A stretch of DNA of 64,000 bases from Streptomyces tanashiensis (lineage in GTDB: Bacteria; Actinomycetota; Actinomycetes; Streptomycetales; Streptomycetaceae), in assembly GCF_014648895.1 (NCBI RefSeq), contig NZ_BMRZ01000013.1, positions 150,840-214,839 of the forward strand, given 5' to 3'. Shown here piece after piece: positions 17,651 to 25,791 of this stretch. The position numbers and the translations under genes were made by a program. The notes below the pieces were generated by a model. The model was not told where the DNA came from. It saw only the letters and a program-made list of their open reading frames with translations, and did not search any database. Numbering within the stretch: the first letter of the stretch is position 1; every line of letters begins with the position of its first letter.

Positions 17651-19849
17651 ATGACGGCATCGACCCCGAACCCCGCGGACTCCGGCGCGGCGGCCTCGCG
17701 TGACGCGGCCCGCACGGCCAGACGCCTGACGGACGGCACTCTCCCCCGCACGTCCCCACCGGAGCCGGACCAGCTCCGGGAGCGGTCGTCCTCGCCGGGC
17801 CCGGACTCCGGCCCGCCGACACCGGCGCCCGAGCCCGGACCCGTGAAGGAGACGGCACCGGAGACGCGGCCGGAGTCGGCTCCGGCTCCGGCTCCGGCCG
17901 AGACGGGGACGTCCCCGGCGGCGCCTGCGTCCGACACGGTGGGGCGGGCTGCGTCGGGACCTGTGTCCGTGACGGCGGTGTCGGCTGCCGCGGGATCCGC
18001 GTCCGGTACGGCGGTGGCGGCTGCGTCGGGGCCTGTGTCCGGTACGGCGGTGTCGGCTGCGTCGGGACCCGAGTCCGGTACGGCGGTGCCGGTTTCCGCG
18101 CGATCCGTGTCCGTACCGGAGCCGGTGTCGGTCACGCCGGGGATCGCGCGGGCTGCGGCCACGCCGGCCTCCGCCACGCCGGCCTCCGTCGGGCTCGCGT
18201 CCGGCGCGGTGCCGGTGCCCCCGGCGGGGGCTGTTTCCGGCGACACGCAGGGTCCTCCGGCGGGGACCGCCTCCGGCGCGGCGCCGACCGGGCCTGCCCG
18301 CGGTACGTCGACGGCGGCCACGGCCAAGGCCCCGGCCGCCGCCGGTTCCGGCGCGCGCCGGGAGGGCAACGGCCCCGGGGCCGTTGCCTCGGCCCCGGGC
18401 GGCGACCGCCCCACCGTGAAGACCACCGCCGAGACCGTCGGAAAGGCCACGGACAAGGCCACGGACAAGGCCACGGACAAGACCGCCGACGAGACCGCCG
18501 GTAAGGCCACGCCCACGCCCACCGCCACCGTCCCCGCCGACGCGCTCGACTTCGGGCGGATCCGTGGCGCGGGGGTCGGGGCCGTCGCGATGCCCGTCGC
18601 CGCCGTGGTCCGGGTCGCGCGGCGCAAGAACGTGATCGGGACCGAGACCACCGGCTCGATCCCGGTGCACCTGCTCTTCCGGGACGAGCCGGAGACCACC
18701 CTTCCCGTTCCGGTGGGCGACGACGGGGGGCCCGACACCATCTCCATGGCCGCGCCCACCCCTCCGGCGGTGGGCCGCAGGCCCGCCATCCCGGGCCCCT
18801 CGAAGGTCCAGGCCCCGGCCAAGCCGGACCCCGCGTCGAAGGCCGAGGCGCGGTCCAAGGGCCGGCCGAAGGACCGGTCCAAGGTCACGGCCCCGTCCCC
18901 ATCCCACCCGCAGGGCGTCGCCTCGCGGCCCGCACCGACCGCCGATGCCGCGCTCGTCGAGCGGCCCGGGCCGGTGCTGCCGGGGTGGATGGGCGTGGTC
19001 GCCGGGGTGCTGGCGGTCTCCTGGTGCGCGGCGGTCGTGTGGTGGGCCGGGGCGGTGCCCGCCGAGGCGGCGCGGATGCTGCGGCTGCCGGCGCGCCCGT
19101 ACCACGGCATTCATCTCGGACAGTGGGCCCTGCTGGCCCTGGGCGTGGTGCTCGCCCTGTTCTCGCTGGGCGGTCTCGGCCGCGGCCGGGTCGGCTACGC
19201 GTGGGTGCTGACCCTGTTCGGTGACTACCGCGGCACGGTCCGCCGTACGGGCCTGCTGTGGGTCAGCCCGCTGCTGCTGCGCCGCCGGGTGGACGTCCGG
19301 CTGCGGCACTGGCGGAGTGAGCCGCTGTCGGCGGTGGACGCGAAGGGCACCGCGCTCGACGTGACCGTCCTGGTGGTGTGGCGGGTGCGGGACACGGTCC
19401 GGGCGGAGCTCGGGGTCGACGGGCACGAGGACTACCTGCGGGAGCAGGTGGAGGCCGCGATGGCGCGGGTGCTCTCGCAGCTTCCGGCGGACGCCTTCCA
19501 CGAGGACGCGCCGACGCTGCGGGACGCGGAGGCGGTCGGTGAGGCCCTGACGCGGATGCTGTCGGCGGAGTGCGCCCCGGTCGGTGTGGACGTGTTCTCG
19601 GCGCAGCCGACGCGCATCGAGTACGCGCCGGAGGTGGCGGCGGCGATGCGCCGGCGCCGGATCGCGGCGATCGACGCGAAGCACCGGGACAGCGTGCTGA
19701 CCTCGGTGGTGGACGCGGTGGACGACGTGGTCCACCGGCTGACCAGTCGTGGTCTGGTGGAGCTGGACGACTATGAGCGCAAGGCGCTGGTCAAGGACCT
19801 GACGGTGGCGTTCTACACGGGCAGGACGGGGCCTGTAGAGGGTGCGTGA
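17651..19849 (+). CDS. SPFH/band-7 (stomatin-like) membrane protein with ~430-residue disordered N-terminus
   Basis: 732 aa. Residues 1-430 are low-complexity Pro/Ala/Ser/Gly/Thr with repeated SGPVSGTAV-type and ATDK units. Then come two hydrophobic segments (WMGVVAGVLAVSWCAAVVWW at ~445 and WALLALGVVLALFSLGGLG at ~490) and an SPFH domain at ~515-690 (VDVRLRHWRSEPLSAVDAKG, DVTVLVVWRVRDTVRA, EQVEAAMARVLSQL). Band-7 proteins scaffold membrane microdomains and associated proteases. A tail this long on the cytoplasmic side is unusual. ATG 17651 follows GAGGTGG; ATG 17636 is an alternative 5 codons upstream. Cotranscription with the wall hydrolase suggests a cell-envelope role. Confidence 0.8.
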   Translation: MTASTPNPADSGAAASRDAARTARRLTDGTLPRTSPPEPDQLRERSSSPGPDSGPPTPAPEPGPVKETAPETRPESAPAPAPAETGTSPAAPASDTVGRAASGPVSVTAVSAAAGSASGTAVAAASGPVSGTAVSAASGPESGTAVPVSARSVSVPEPVSVTPGIARAAATPASATPASVGLASGAVPVPPAGAVSGDTQGPPAGTASGAAPTGPARGTSTAATAKAPAAAGSGARREGNGPGAVASAPGGDRPTVKTTAETVGKATDKATDKATDKTADETAGKATPTPTATVPADALDFGRIRGAGVGAVAMPVAAVVRVARRKNVIGTETTGSIPVHLLFRDEPETTLPVPVGDDGGPDTISMAAPTPPAVGRRPAIPGPSKVQAPAKPDPASKAEARSKGRPKDRSKVTAPSPSHPQGVASRPAPTADAALVERPGPVLPGWMGVVAGVLAVSWCAAVVWWAGAVPAEAARMLRLPARPYHGIHLGQWALLALGVVLALFSLGGLGRGRVGYAWVLTLFGDYRGTVRRTGLLWVSPLLLRRRVDVRLRHWRSEPLSAVDAKGTALDVTVLVVWRVRDTVRAELGVDGHEDYLREQVEAAMARVLSQLPADAFHEDAPTLRDAEAVGEALTRMLSAECAPVGVDVFSAQPTRIEYAPEVAAAMRRRRIAAIDAKHRDSVLTSVVDAVDDVVHRLTSRGLVELDDYERKALVKDLTVAFYTGRTGPVEGA

Positions 19850-19887
19850 CGGGGATGGACATGTTCAACTTCCCTCCATACCTTGGT

Positions 19888-19906
19888 ACTTGGTCCAGAC
19901 CAAAGT
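19888..19906. promoter_or_regulatory. DasR operator (dre) upstream of LPMO
   Basis: ACTTGGTCCAGACCAAAGT, a near-perfect palindrome around GGTC-AGACC that matches the known DasR consensus (ACTGGTCTAGACCACT). It is 70 bp before the LPMO start. DasR releases such sites when glucosamine-6-phosphate accumulates. Confidence 0.85.
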
Positions 19907-19975
19907 GCAAGTGAAGCAGTACCGTACGCGCGCACGGCCCACCGGAACTCCCCCACGTTCTCCTGGAGCGACAGC

Positions 19976-20569
19976 ATGCGCAAAAAGTCAGCAGGGGCGG
20001 CGGTGGTGGCGCTCGGCGTCGCCGGCGTCACCCTCCTGGGCACCGGCACCGCCGGCAGCCACGGCTACACCGATTCGCCGATCAGCCGCCAGAAGCTCTG
20101 CGCCAACGGCACCGTGACCAACTGCGGCTCCATACAGTGGGAGCCGCAGTCGGTCGAGGGTCCGAAGGGCTTCCCCGCCGCCGGACCCGCCGACGGGAAG
20201 ATCTGCTCGGCCGGGCTCTCGCAGTTCGCGCAGCTCGACGACCCCCGGGGCGGCGCCTGGCCGACGACGCAGCTCACGGCGGGGCAGAGCTACAGCTTCC
20301 GCTGGCAGTTCACGGCCAGGCACCGCACCACCGACTTCAAGTACTACATCACCAAGAACGGCTGGGACCCGAGTCAGAAGCTGACCCGGGCCGCGCTCGA
20401 CCCCCAGCCGTTCCTGACCGTCCCCTACAACAACCAGCAGCCGCCGGCGACGCTCTCGCACTCCGGGACGATCCCGGCGGGCAAGACGGGCCGGCACCTG
20501 ATCCTGGCGGTGTGGACGATCGCGGACACCGCGAACGCCTTCTACGCCTGCTCGGACGTCAAGTTCTGA
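19976..20569 (+). CDS. Secreted AA10 lytic polysaccharide monooxygenase (chitin-active type)
   Basis: 197 aa. Signal peptide cut before His29, which becomes the N-terminal copper ligand (HGYTDSPISRQKLC); the second brace ligand is His116 in FTARHRTTDF. AA10 features include the paired Cys residues and VWTIADTANAFYACSDV. It is a single-domain enzyme with no carbohydrate module and cuts crystalline chitin (some members cellulose) by copper oxidation. A strong DasR site upstream agrees with a chitin role. ATG 19976 is fixed by the signal peptide and a GGAG site. Earlier in-frame codons run through the operator and are rejected. Confidence 0.93.
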   Translation: MRKKSAGAAVVALGVAGVTLLGTGTAGSHGYTDSPISRQKLCANGTVTNCGSIQWEPQSVEGPKGFPAAGPADGKICSAGLSQFAQLDDPRGGAWPTTQLTAGQSYSFRWQFTARHRTTDFKYYITKNGWDPSQKLTRAALDPQPFLTVPYNNQQPPATLSHSGTIPAGKTGRHLILAVWTIADTANAFYACSDVKF

Positions 20570-20580
20570 CCATTCAGTTC

Positions 20581-20593
20581 TGACGGCACGTCA
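20581..20593. promoter_or_regulatory. TGACG-GCA-CGTCA palindrome before acyl-CoA ligase
   Basis: Perfect 5-bp arms with a 3-bp spacer, 16 bp upstream of the ligase ATG. The position suits repression. A TetR-family regulator of acyl-CoA metabolism is a reasonable guess but no such gene lies in the window. Confidence 0.5.
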
Positions 20594-20608
20594 GCTAAGG
20601 TCCGGCCC

Positions 20609-22270
20609 ATGAGGAGCGCGGACACCGTCGCGGAGCTCGTACGGCGCCAATGGGGCGACCACCGGATCGGCCTGAGGGACGAGCACCACACCCTCACCCA
20701 CCACCAGGTCGCCGCGGGCGCCGCCGCGCGGGCCGCCCTGCTCGTGGACCTGATGCCACCCGTGCCGGGGGGCGAGCCGCACCTCGGCATCCTGCTCGAC
20801 AACACGCCGGAGTACCCGCTCTGGCTCAGCGCGGCGGCCCTCGCGGGGGCCGCCGTCGCCGGGATCAACCCCACCCGGCGCGGCGCCGAACTCGCCCGGG
20901 ACATCCGGCACACCGCGTGCCGGGTCCTCGTCACCCAGCGCGCCCACCTGCCGCTCCTCGACGGGCTCGCGCTGCCGGGCCTGCGGATCCTGGTCACGGA
21001 CACCGAGGCGTACCGGGAGCTCCTCGCCCCGTACGGGGACGCGCGCCCCGGCGACGCACAGCTCGGCCCCGTGCACCCCGACAGCCGCTTCCTGCTCTCC
21101 TTCACCTCCGGTTCGACGGGTGCGCCGAAAGCGGCCCTGTGCAGCCAGGGGCGGCTCGCGGCCGCCGGCGCCTCGCTCGTCTCGCACTTCTCCGTCGGCC
21201 CGGACGACGTCCACTACATCTGCATGCCGATGTTCCACGGGAACGCCGTGATCGCCGACTGGGCGCCCGCGCTCACCGCCGGGGCCGGGGTCGCGCTGAG
21301 GGCCCGCTTCTCGGCCTCCCGCTTCCTGCCGGACGTACGCCGTTTCGGCGCCACGTACTTCACGTACGTGGGCCGGGCCGTCCAGTACCTGCTCGCCACC
21401 CCGCCCGGCCCCGACGACCGCGCGCACCCGCTGCGGCTCGGCTTCGGCACGGAGGCGGGCGCGGTGGACGCGGCCCGCTTCCGGGAGCGCTTCGGGGTCC
21501 CGCTCGTGGAGGGGTACGGCTCCTCCGAGGGCGGCGCGGCGATCCAGCGGACCCCGGACACGCCGACAGGGGCGATCGGCAGGGCGGCCCCGGGGGACGA
21601 CCTGGCGGTGATCTCCTCCGACACGGGCGAGGAGTGCCCTCCGGCCCGCTTCTCCCCGGCCGGCGACCTCCTCAACGCCACCGAGGCGGTCGGCGAACTC
21701 GTCAACCGGGGCCGCTCGCCCTTCGAGGGCTACTGGCGCAACCCGGAGGCGGAGGCCGCGCGGTTGCGCGGCGGCTGGTACTGGACGGGCGACCTCTTCT
21801 ACCGGGACACGGACGGCTTCCTCTACTTCGCGGGCCGTACGGACGACCGGCTGCGGGTCGACAGCGAGAACCTGGCCGCGGCGATGATCGAACACATCCT
21901 GGCGCGCTGGGAGCGGGTGGCGGGCGTCGCGGTCTACGCGATACCGGACCCGGTGGCCGGGGACCAGGTGATGGCCGCGCTGGCCCTCCGGGACGGGGAG
22001 GTCTTCGACCCGGCGGCCTTCGCGGCCTTCCTCGCGGCTCAGCGGGACCTGGGGACGAAGATGCCGCCGCGCTTCGTCCGGGTGATGCGGGAGCTGCCCC
22101 TCACGGCCACGAACAAGATCCACCGGGTGGCGCTGCGGCGGGCCGCGTTCCGCTGCGGGGACCCGGTCTGGTGGCGGCCGGCGCAGGGGGCTCCGTACGA
22201 ACCCATGACTCCGGGGGCGATGTCGGCGCTCCTGGGGGAGTACACGGCCCACGGCCGCCCCCTTCCGTAG
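20609..22270 (+). CDS. AMP-dependent acyl-CoA synthetase
   Basis: 553 aa. Adenylate-forming P-loop LLSFTSGSTGAPKAAL, A5-like VEGYGSSEGG, WYWTGDLFYRDTDGFLYFAGRTDDRLRV (A7/A8, read in parts) and C-terminal Lys in TATNKIHRVAL. The family activates a carboxylic acid with ATP and transfers it to CoA; chain length or aromatic preference cannot be read here. Closest in style to FadD17-type ligases. It stands alone, with LPMO upstream and a two-component pair downstream, and has its own palindromic site at 20581. Confidence 0.87.
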   Translation: MRSADTVAELVRRQWGDHRIGLRDEHHTLTHHQVAAGAAARAALLVDLMPPVPGGEPHLGILLDNTPEYPLWLSAAALAGAAVAGINPTRRGAELARDIRHTACRVLVTQRAHLPLLDGLALPGLRILVTDTEAYRELLAPYGDARPGDAQLGPVHPDSRFLLSFTSGSTGAPKAALCSQGRLAAAGASLVSHFSVGPDDVHYICMPMFHGNAVIADWAPALTAGAGVALRARFSASRFLPDVRRFGATYFTYVGRAVQYLLATPPGPDDRAHPLRLGFGTEAGAVDAARFRERFGVPLVEGYGSSEGGAAIQRTPDTPTGAIGRAAPGDDLAVISSDTGEECPPARFSPAGDLLNATEAVGELVNRGRSPFEGYWRNPEAEAARLRGGWYWTGDLFYRDTDGFLYFAGRTDDRLRVDSENLAAAMIEHILARWERVAGVAVYAIPDPVAGDQVMAALALRDGEVFDPAAFAAFLAAQRDLGTKMPPRFVRVMRELPLTATNKIHRVALRRAAFRCGDPVWWRPAQGAPYEPMTPGAMSALLGEYTAHGRPLP

Positions 22271-22285
22271 CCGGACCCCCGGTCC

Positions 22286-22354
22286 GTGTGGGCAATCGTC
22301 CCGCATGGGGGTCCCCCTGGACGAAGTCCTTGGGGGAGGGACGGGTGGGCACAC
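22286..22354. repeat. Palindromic intergenic repeat, GTGTGGGCAATCG type
   Basis: Ends GTGTGGGCAATCGTC and GACGGGTGGGCACAC, with an inner GGGGGTCCCCC hairpin. It is related to the elements at 8941 and 22475. Confidence 0.7.
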
Positions 22355-22474
22355 GGGACGGCGCCCTTCGCGGCGCCTCCGCGTTCCGTGCCTGGACCCG
22401 CACCGCCAGTGCGCCGCATGAAGGGGTGCGGGTTCAGGCGCGGGAACCTCTGGCGCCGGCACGGGCGCCGTTCC

Positions 22475-22518
22475 GTTGTGCCCACCCGTTCCGCCCCAGC
22501 GGAACGATTGCCCACAAC
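22475..22518. repeat. Palindromic intergenic repeat, GTTGTG...CACAAC type
   Basis: GTTGTGCCCACCCGTTCCGC - CCCA - GCGGAACGATTGCCCACAAC: outer 6 bp and inner 8 bp pair perfectly around a mismatched middle. Together with the copy at 22286 it fills most of the 328-bp gap before the sensor kinase; no gene is seen there. Confidence 0.75.
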
Positions 22519-22598
22519 GGGGGGTAGGCCCAGCCATACCTTCGCTTCGCCCGGCAGGACCATCGTGCTGCGCCCGCCCGCGCCCTAGCGTTGCCCCC

Positions 22599-23906
22599 AT
22601 GGACCCCCGTACCCCCTGGCAGGCCCTCACCCGCCCCCGCTTCCCCCTCGGCCCCTGGCCCTGGCGGGCCGTCGGGTATCTCGCGTCCGGCGGGCTCGTC
22701 GGGGCCGCCGCCGGGATCGTGTTCCTGGTCCTCGGGGTGTTCTCGCTGTTCCTCCTCGGGCTGCCGCTGCTCCTGTTCTCCGGGATCGCCCTCGGCCGTG
22801 CCGAGCGCCTCCGGCTGAGGATCGTCGACCTCGACCCCGCCCCGGACCCGCACCGCCTTCCCTCCGCACCCGGCCTCGCCGCGTGGCTCCGGGTGCGGGC
22901 GGGGGAGCAGGCCACGTGGCGGGAGCTGGCGTACGTGCTGCTGCTCGCCACCGTCCTGTGGCCGCTCGACCTCCTCGTGCTCGCGGTCGGCGTCGGCCTG
23001 CCGCTCGCGCTGCTCAGTGCCCCCTTCCGGCTGGCCGTGGACGGCCAGGAGACCAAGGTCGTGAAGGCGTACCTGGTCACCTCGTATCCGGAGGCTCTCG
23101 GGGCCGCCCTCGTCGGTGCGGTCCTCCTCGTGGCCCTCGCCTACCCGCTCGCCGCCGTCGCCGGCGCCCGTGCCGCCCTCGCCCGGGCCCTGCTCACCCC
23201 TCGCGAGACCGAGCGGCAGGGGGTGATCGGCGAGGTCATCGCCTCGCGCGCCCGGCTCGTCGACGCCTTCGAGGCCGAGCGGCGCCGGATCGAGCGCGAT
23301 CTCCACGACGGGGCCCAGCAGCGCCTGGTGGCCCTCACCATGACCCTGGGCCTGGCCCGGCTCGACGCTCCGCCGGGCGGTCCGCTCGCCGAGCAGCTGG
23401 CCAAGGCCCACGCGGAGGCCGGGCAGGTCCTGACGGAGCTGCGGGAGCTGATCCGCGGCATCCATCCGCAGGTCCTCGCCGACTACGGGCTCGGCCCGGC
23501 GCTGGCCGACGCCGCCGACCGCTCCGTCACCCCGGTGGACACGGACGTGTCCTCGCTGCCCCGGCTGCCGGCGAGCGTCGAGAGCGCCGCGTACTTCGCG
23601 GGCTGCGAGGCGCTCGCGAACATCGGGAAGCACAGCGGCGCCCGCCTGGCGCGGATCACGGCCCGGCACGGGGACGGCGTCCTGCGGCTCGACGTGGAGG
23701 ACGACGGGCACGGGGGCGCCGACCCGTCCCGCGGCTCCGGGCTCACCGGACTCGCCGACCGGATCGCGGTCCTCGATGGCACACTGACGATCATGAGCCC
23801 GCCGGGCGGGCCGACCCTCCTGCGAGTGGAGATCCCGTGTCCCGCACTGTCCGAAAGCTCCGTGTCGTCCTCGCCGAGGACAGCGTCCTCCTCCGGGAGG
23901 GGCTGA
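22599..23906 (+). CDS. Sensor histidine kinase (NarL-type two-component system)
   Basis: 435 aa. Membrane sensor with about four hydrophobic segments in residues 20-200 (a putative sensor domain common in actinobacteria), a HisKA_3 dimerisation helix with phospho-acceptor His236 in ERDLHDGAQQRLVAL, and a HATPase with CEALANIGKHSGA and DDGHGGADPSRGSGLTGL. It phosphorylates the response regulator encoded 70 bp before its own stop (overlapping genes). The C-terminal ~25 residues are Ser-rich and arise from the overlap. Signal is unknown. Confidence 0.88.
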   Translation: MDPRTPWQALTRPRFPLGPWPWRAVGYLASGGLVGAAAGIVFLVLGVFSLFLLGLPLLLFSGIALGRAERLRLRIVDLDPAPDPHRLPSAPGLAAWLRVRAGEQATWRELAYVLLLATVLWPLDLLVLAVGVGLPLALLSAPFRLAVDGQETKVVKAYLVTSYPEALGAALVGAVLLVALAYPLAAVAGARAALARALLTPRETERQGVIGEVIASRARLVDAFEAERRRIERDLHDGAQQRLVALTMTLGLARLDAPPGGPLAEQLAKAHAEAGQVLTELRELIRGIHPQVLADYGLGPALADAADRSVTPVDTDVSSLPRLPASVESAAYFAGCEALANIGKHSGARLARITARHGDGVLRLDVEDDGHGGADPSRGSGLTGLADRIAVLDGTLTIMSPPGGPTLLRVEIPCPALSESSVSSSPRTASSSGRG

Positions 23907-24499
23907 TCGGGCTGCTGGCCCGTTTCGGCCATGAGGTCGTCGCCGCCGTCGGTGACGCCGACGCGCTGCGCGAGGCGGTCGCCGCCCACGAGCCCGACAT
24001 CGTGGTGACCGACGTCCGGATGCCGCCCGGCTTCCAGGACGAGGGCCTGCGCGCGGCGGTCGCGCTCCGCGCCGAGCGGCCCGCCCTGCCGGTCCTGGTG
24101 CTCAGCCAGTACGTGCAGCGCAGCTACGCCGCCGACCTGCTCGACGCGGGGGACGGCACCGGCGTCGGCTATCTCCTGAAGGACCGGGTCGGGCAGGTGG
24201 AGGAGTTCGCGGACGCCCTGGCGAGGGTCGCGGACGGCGGCACGGTCGTCGACCCGGAGGTCGTGCGGCAGCTGCTGCGGCGGCACCGGGATCCCCTGGA
24301 GGCGCTGACCCCGCGCGAGCGCGAGGTCCTGGGCCTGGTCGCGGAGGGGCATTCCAACGGGGCGATCGCGCGCCGGCTGGTCGTGACCGAGGCCGCCGTC
24401 GGCAAGCACATCGGCAACATCCTGGCGAAGCTGGATCTGCCGCCGGCCGAGGACACCCACCGCCGGGTCCTGGCGGTCCTCACCTACCTCCGGGCGTGA
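23837..24499 (+). CDS. LuxR/NarL-type response regulator
   Basis: 220 aa. Receiver domain with phospho-acceptor Asp59 (IVVTDVRMPP), Lys in YLLKDRVG, and a C-terminal LuxR HTH (LTPREREVLGLVAEGHSNGAIARRL, as two parts, ending VGKHIGNILAKL). GTG 23837 has GGAG 7 nt upstream and overlaps the kinase gene by 70 bp, a usual arrangement giving coupled translation. Targets are not evident; the pair may regulate its own operon. Confidence 0.9.
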   Translation: MSRTVRKLRVVLAEDSVLLREGLIGLLARFGHEVVAAVGDADALREAVAAHEPDIVVTDVRMPPGFQDEGLRAAVALRAERPALPVLVLSQYVQRSYAADLLDAGDGTGVGYLLKDRVGQVEEFADALARVADGGTVVDPEVVRQLLRRHRDPLEALTPREREVLGLVAEGHSNGAIARRLVVTEAAVGKHIGNILAKLDLPPAEDTHRRVLAVLTYLRA

Positions 24500-24514
24500 C
24501 AGGAGGGCACGACA

Positions 24515-24548
24515 AGAAGGCCCCCTCACCGAAGTGAGGGGGCCTTCT
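24515..24548. terminator. Bidirectional hairpin between response regulator and tRNA-Lys copy 2
   Basis: Perfect 15-bp stem AGAAGGCCCCCTCAC / GTGAGGGGGCCTTCT with loop CGAA. It ends the two-component operon on the plus strand and the tRNA on the minus strand. Confidence 0.88.
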
Positions 24549-24555
24549 CTGTCTG

Positions 24556-24629
24556 TGCGCCGCCAGGGACTCGAACCCCGGACCCGCTGATTAAGAGTCA
24601 GCTGCTCTAACCAACTGAGCTAGCGGCGC
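24556..24629 (-). tRNA. tRNA-Lys (anticodon CTT), copy 2
   Basis: Same 74 bases as copies 1 and 3. The upstream flank (TGCTGACAGAGA and a diverged TACCTG...GGTGCT stretch) also resembles copy 1, so a unit larger than the tRNA was duplicated. Confidence 0.97.
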
Positions 24630-24705
24630 CTGCTGACAGAGAAAATACTACCTGGTCCCGAGGGGTGCTTCCGACCACCCCGCGGGACCGGTCCCGTCCG
24701 CCGCC

Positions 24706-25464
24706 TCAGAGGGCCAGTGAGAGGACCACCGGGGCGGCTCGCCGGTTGAGCGTGTCGGCCGCCGCGCGCAGCCGGTGGGCGTGCTCGATCGGCAGGGAGA
24801 GCGCCAGGCAGCCCACGGCCGAGCCCGCCGTCAGCGGGACGGCCGCGCAGACCGTGCCCACCGCGTACTCCTGGAGGTCGAGCACGGGGACGGTGGCCGG
24901 CTGGCTGTCGAGCTTGGAGAAGAGGATCCGTTCGCTGGTGATCGTCCGGGAGGTCAGCCGGGCGATCTTGTGCCGGGAGAGATGGTCCCGGCGGCCGTTC
25001 TGGTCGAGCTGGGTGAGCAGGCACTTGCCGACCGCGCTGGCGTGCGCGGCCGAGCGGAAGTCGACCCATTCGTTGACCTTGGGTGTGCGCGGGCCGTCGG
25101 CGAACTGGGTGATCTTCACCTCGCCGTCGATGTACCGGCTGATGTAGACCGCCGCGCCGACGGAGTCGCGGAGCTCGGTCAGGGTCTCCTGGAGCTTGGC
25201 CTCCAGGGCTTCGCGGCGGGTCAGGCCGGAGCCGAGGAGGACCAGGGAGTCCCCGATCACGTACGCGCCGTCGGCGACCTGCTCGACGTACCCCTCGCGG
25301 CGGAGCATGAGGAGCAGCGAGGTCAGGTGGGCGACGGGCAGGCCGGTCTCGCGCGCGATCTGGACGTCTGTCACTCCGCCACCGTGCCGTGAGACCGTCT
25401 CGAGGACGCGCAGGGCGTATTGCACCGAGTGGAACGGCGCGGTGGGCTCGGGCTTCAGCGCCAC
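24706..25464 (-). CDS. IclR family transcriptional regulator
   Basis: 252 aa. Winged HTH at ~12-75 (ALRVLETVSRHGGGVTDVQIA, split across helices, then GLPVAHLTSLLLMLRREGYVEQ) and an IclR effector domain at ~90-250 with SAAHASAVGKCLLTQL, the usual signature. The ligand is typically a small acid or aromatic. Divergent genes begin 328 bp away; no palindrome was obvious beside its start, so its target is undecided. Regulators of this type often control catabolic genes or glycerol/acetate use. Confidence 0.88.
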   Translation of the reverse strand: MALKPEPTAPFHSVQYALRVLETVSRHGGGVTDVQIARETGLPVAHLTSLLLMLRREGYVEQVADGAYVIGDSLVLLGSGLTRREALEAKLQETLTELRDSVGAAVYISRYIDGEVKITQFADGPRTPKVNEWVDFRSAAHASAVGKCLLTQLDQNGRRDHLSRHKIARLTSRTITSERILFSKLDSQPATVPVLDLQEYAVGTVCAAVPLTAGSAVGCLALSLPIEHAHRLRAAADTLNRRAAPVVLSLAL

Positions 25465-25791
25465 GGTTTCCCCCTACCAGGTTGTGACCGCAAGCTTTCG
25501 TACCACGATAGCCGCCAAGGGCCGTCTACGGGGCGGCTGTTGGCGAGAATGATGCGGAGGATCCGGCCTCTGGGCTGCGGCTCGCCACCCTGGCATATGC
25601 CCATGTCATGAGTGGTGCACAGAGTCTCAGGTCAGGGGCGTGCGCCGGGGCGCTCGGGGTCGGTGTTCGGCCACCGGCGAACCGGAGAATTTTCCGCCGC
25701 GCGACCGGAGCGGAATAAGCGGAGACACCCTCCTGTTGTTGAACGGTTGTATCTGGACGCATCCGCACGTGTGCCGAGGAGGGTCGCGAAG
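25465..25791. other. Intergenic region between IclR regulator and LLM oxidoreductase
   Basis: The 327 bp hold divergent promoter space. No RNA gene, long hairpin or conserved operator was recognised. Short frames on either strand here carry no family motif. AGGAGG at 25777-25782 is the ribosome site of the next gene. Confidence 0.5.

Noticed and set aside
15949..19735. Very long minus-strand open frames (861 and 1053 codons) antisense to the wall hydrolase and SPFH genes
   Set aside because: They consist of Arg/Gly/Pro-rich low-complexity sequence with no domain, arise from GC-rich third positions of the plus-strand genes, and span tRNA-Lys copy 1.
25526..25768. 80-codon minus-strand frame between the IclR and LLM genes
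   Set aside because: No ribosome site, no motif, and it overlaps the leader of the LLM gene.
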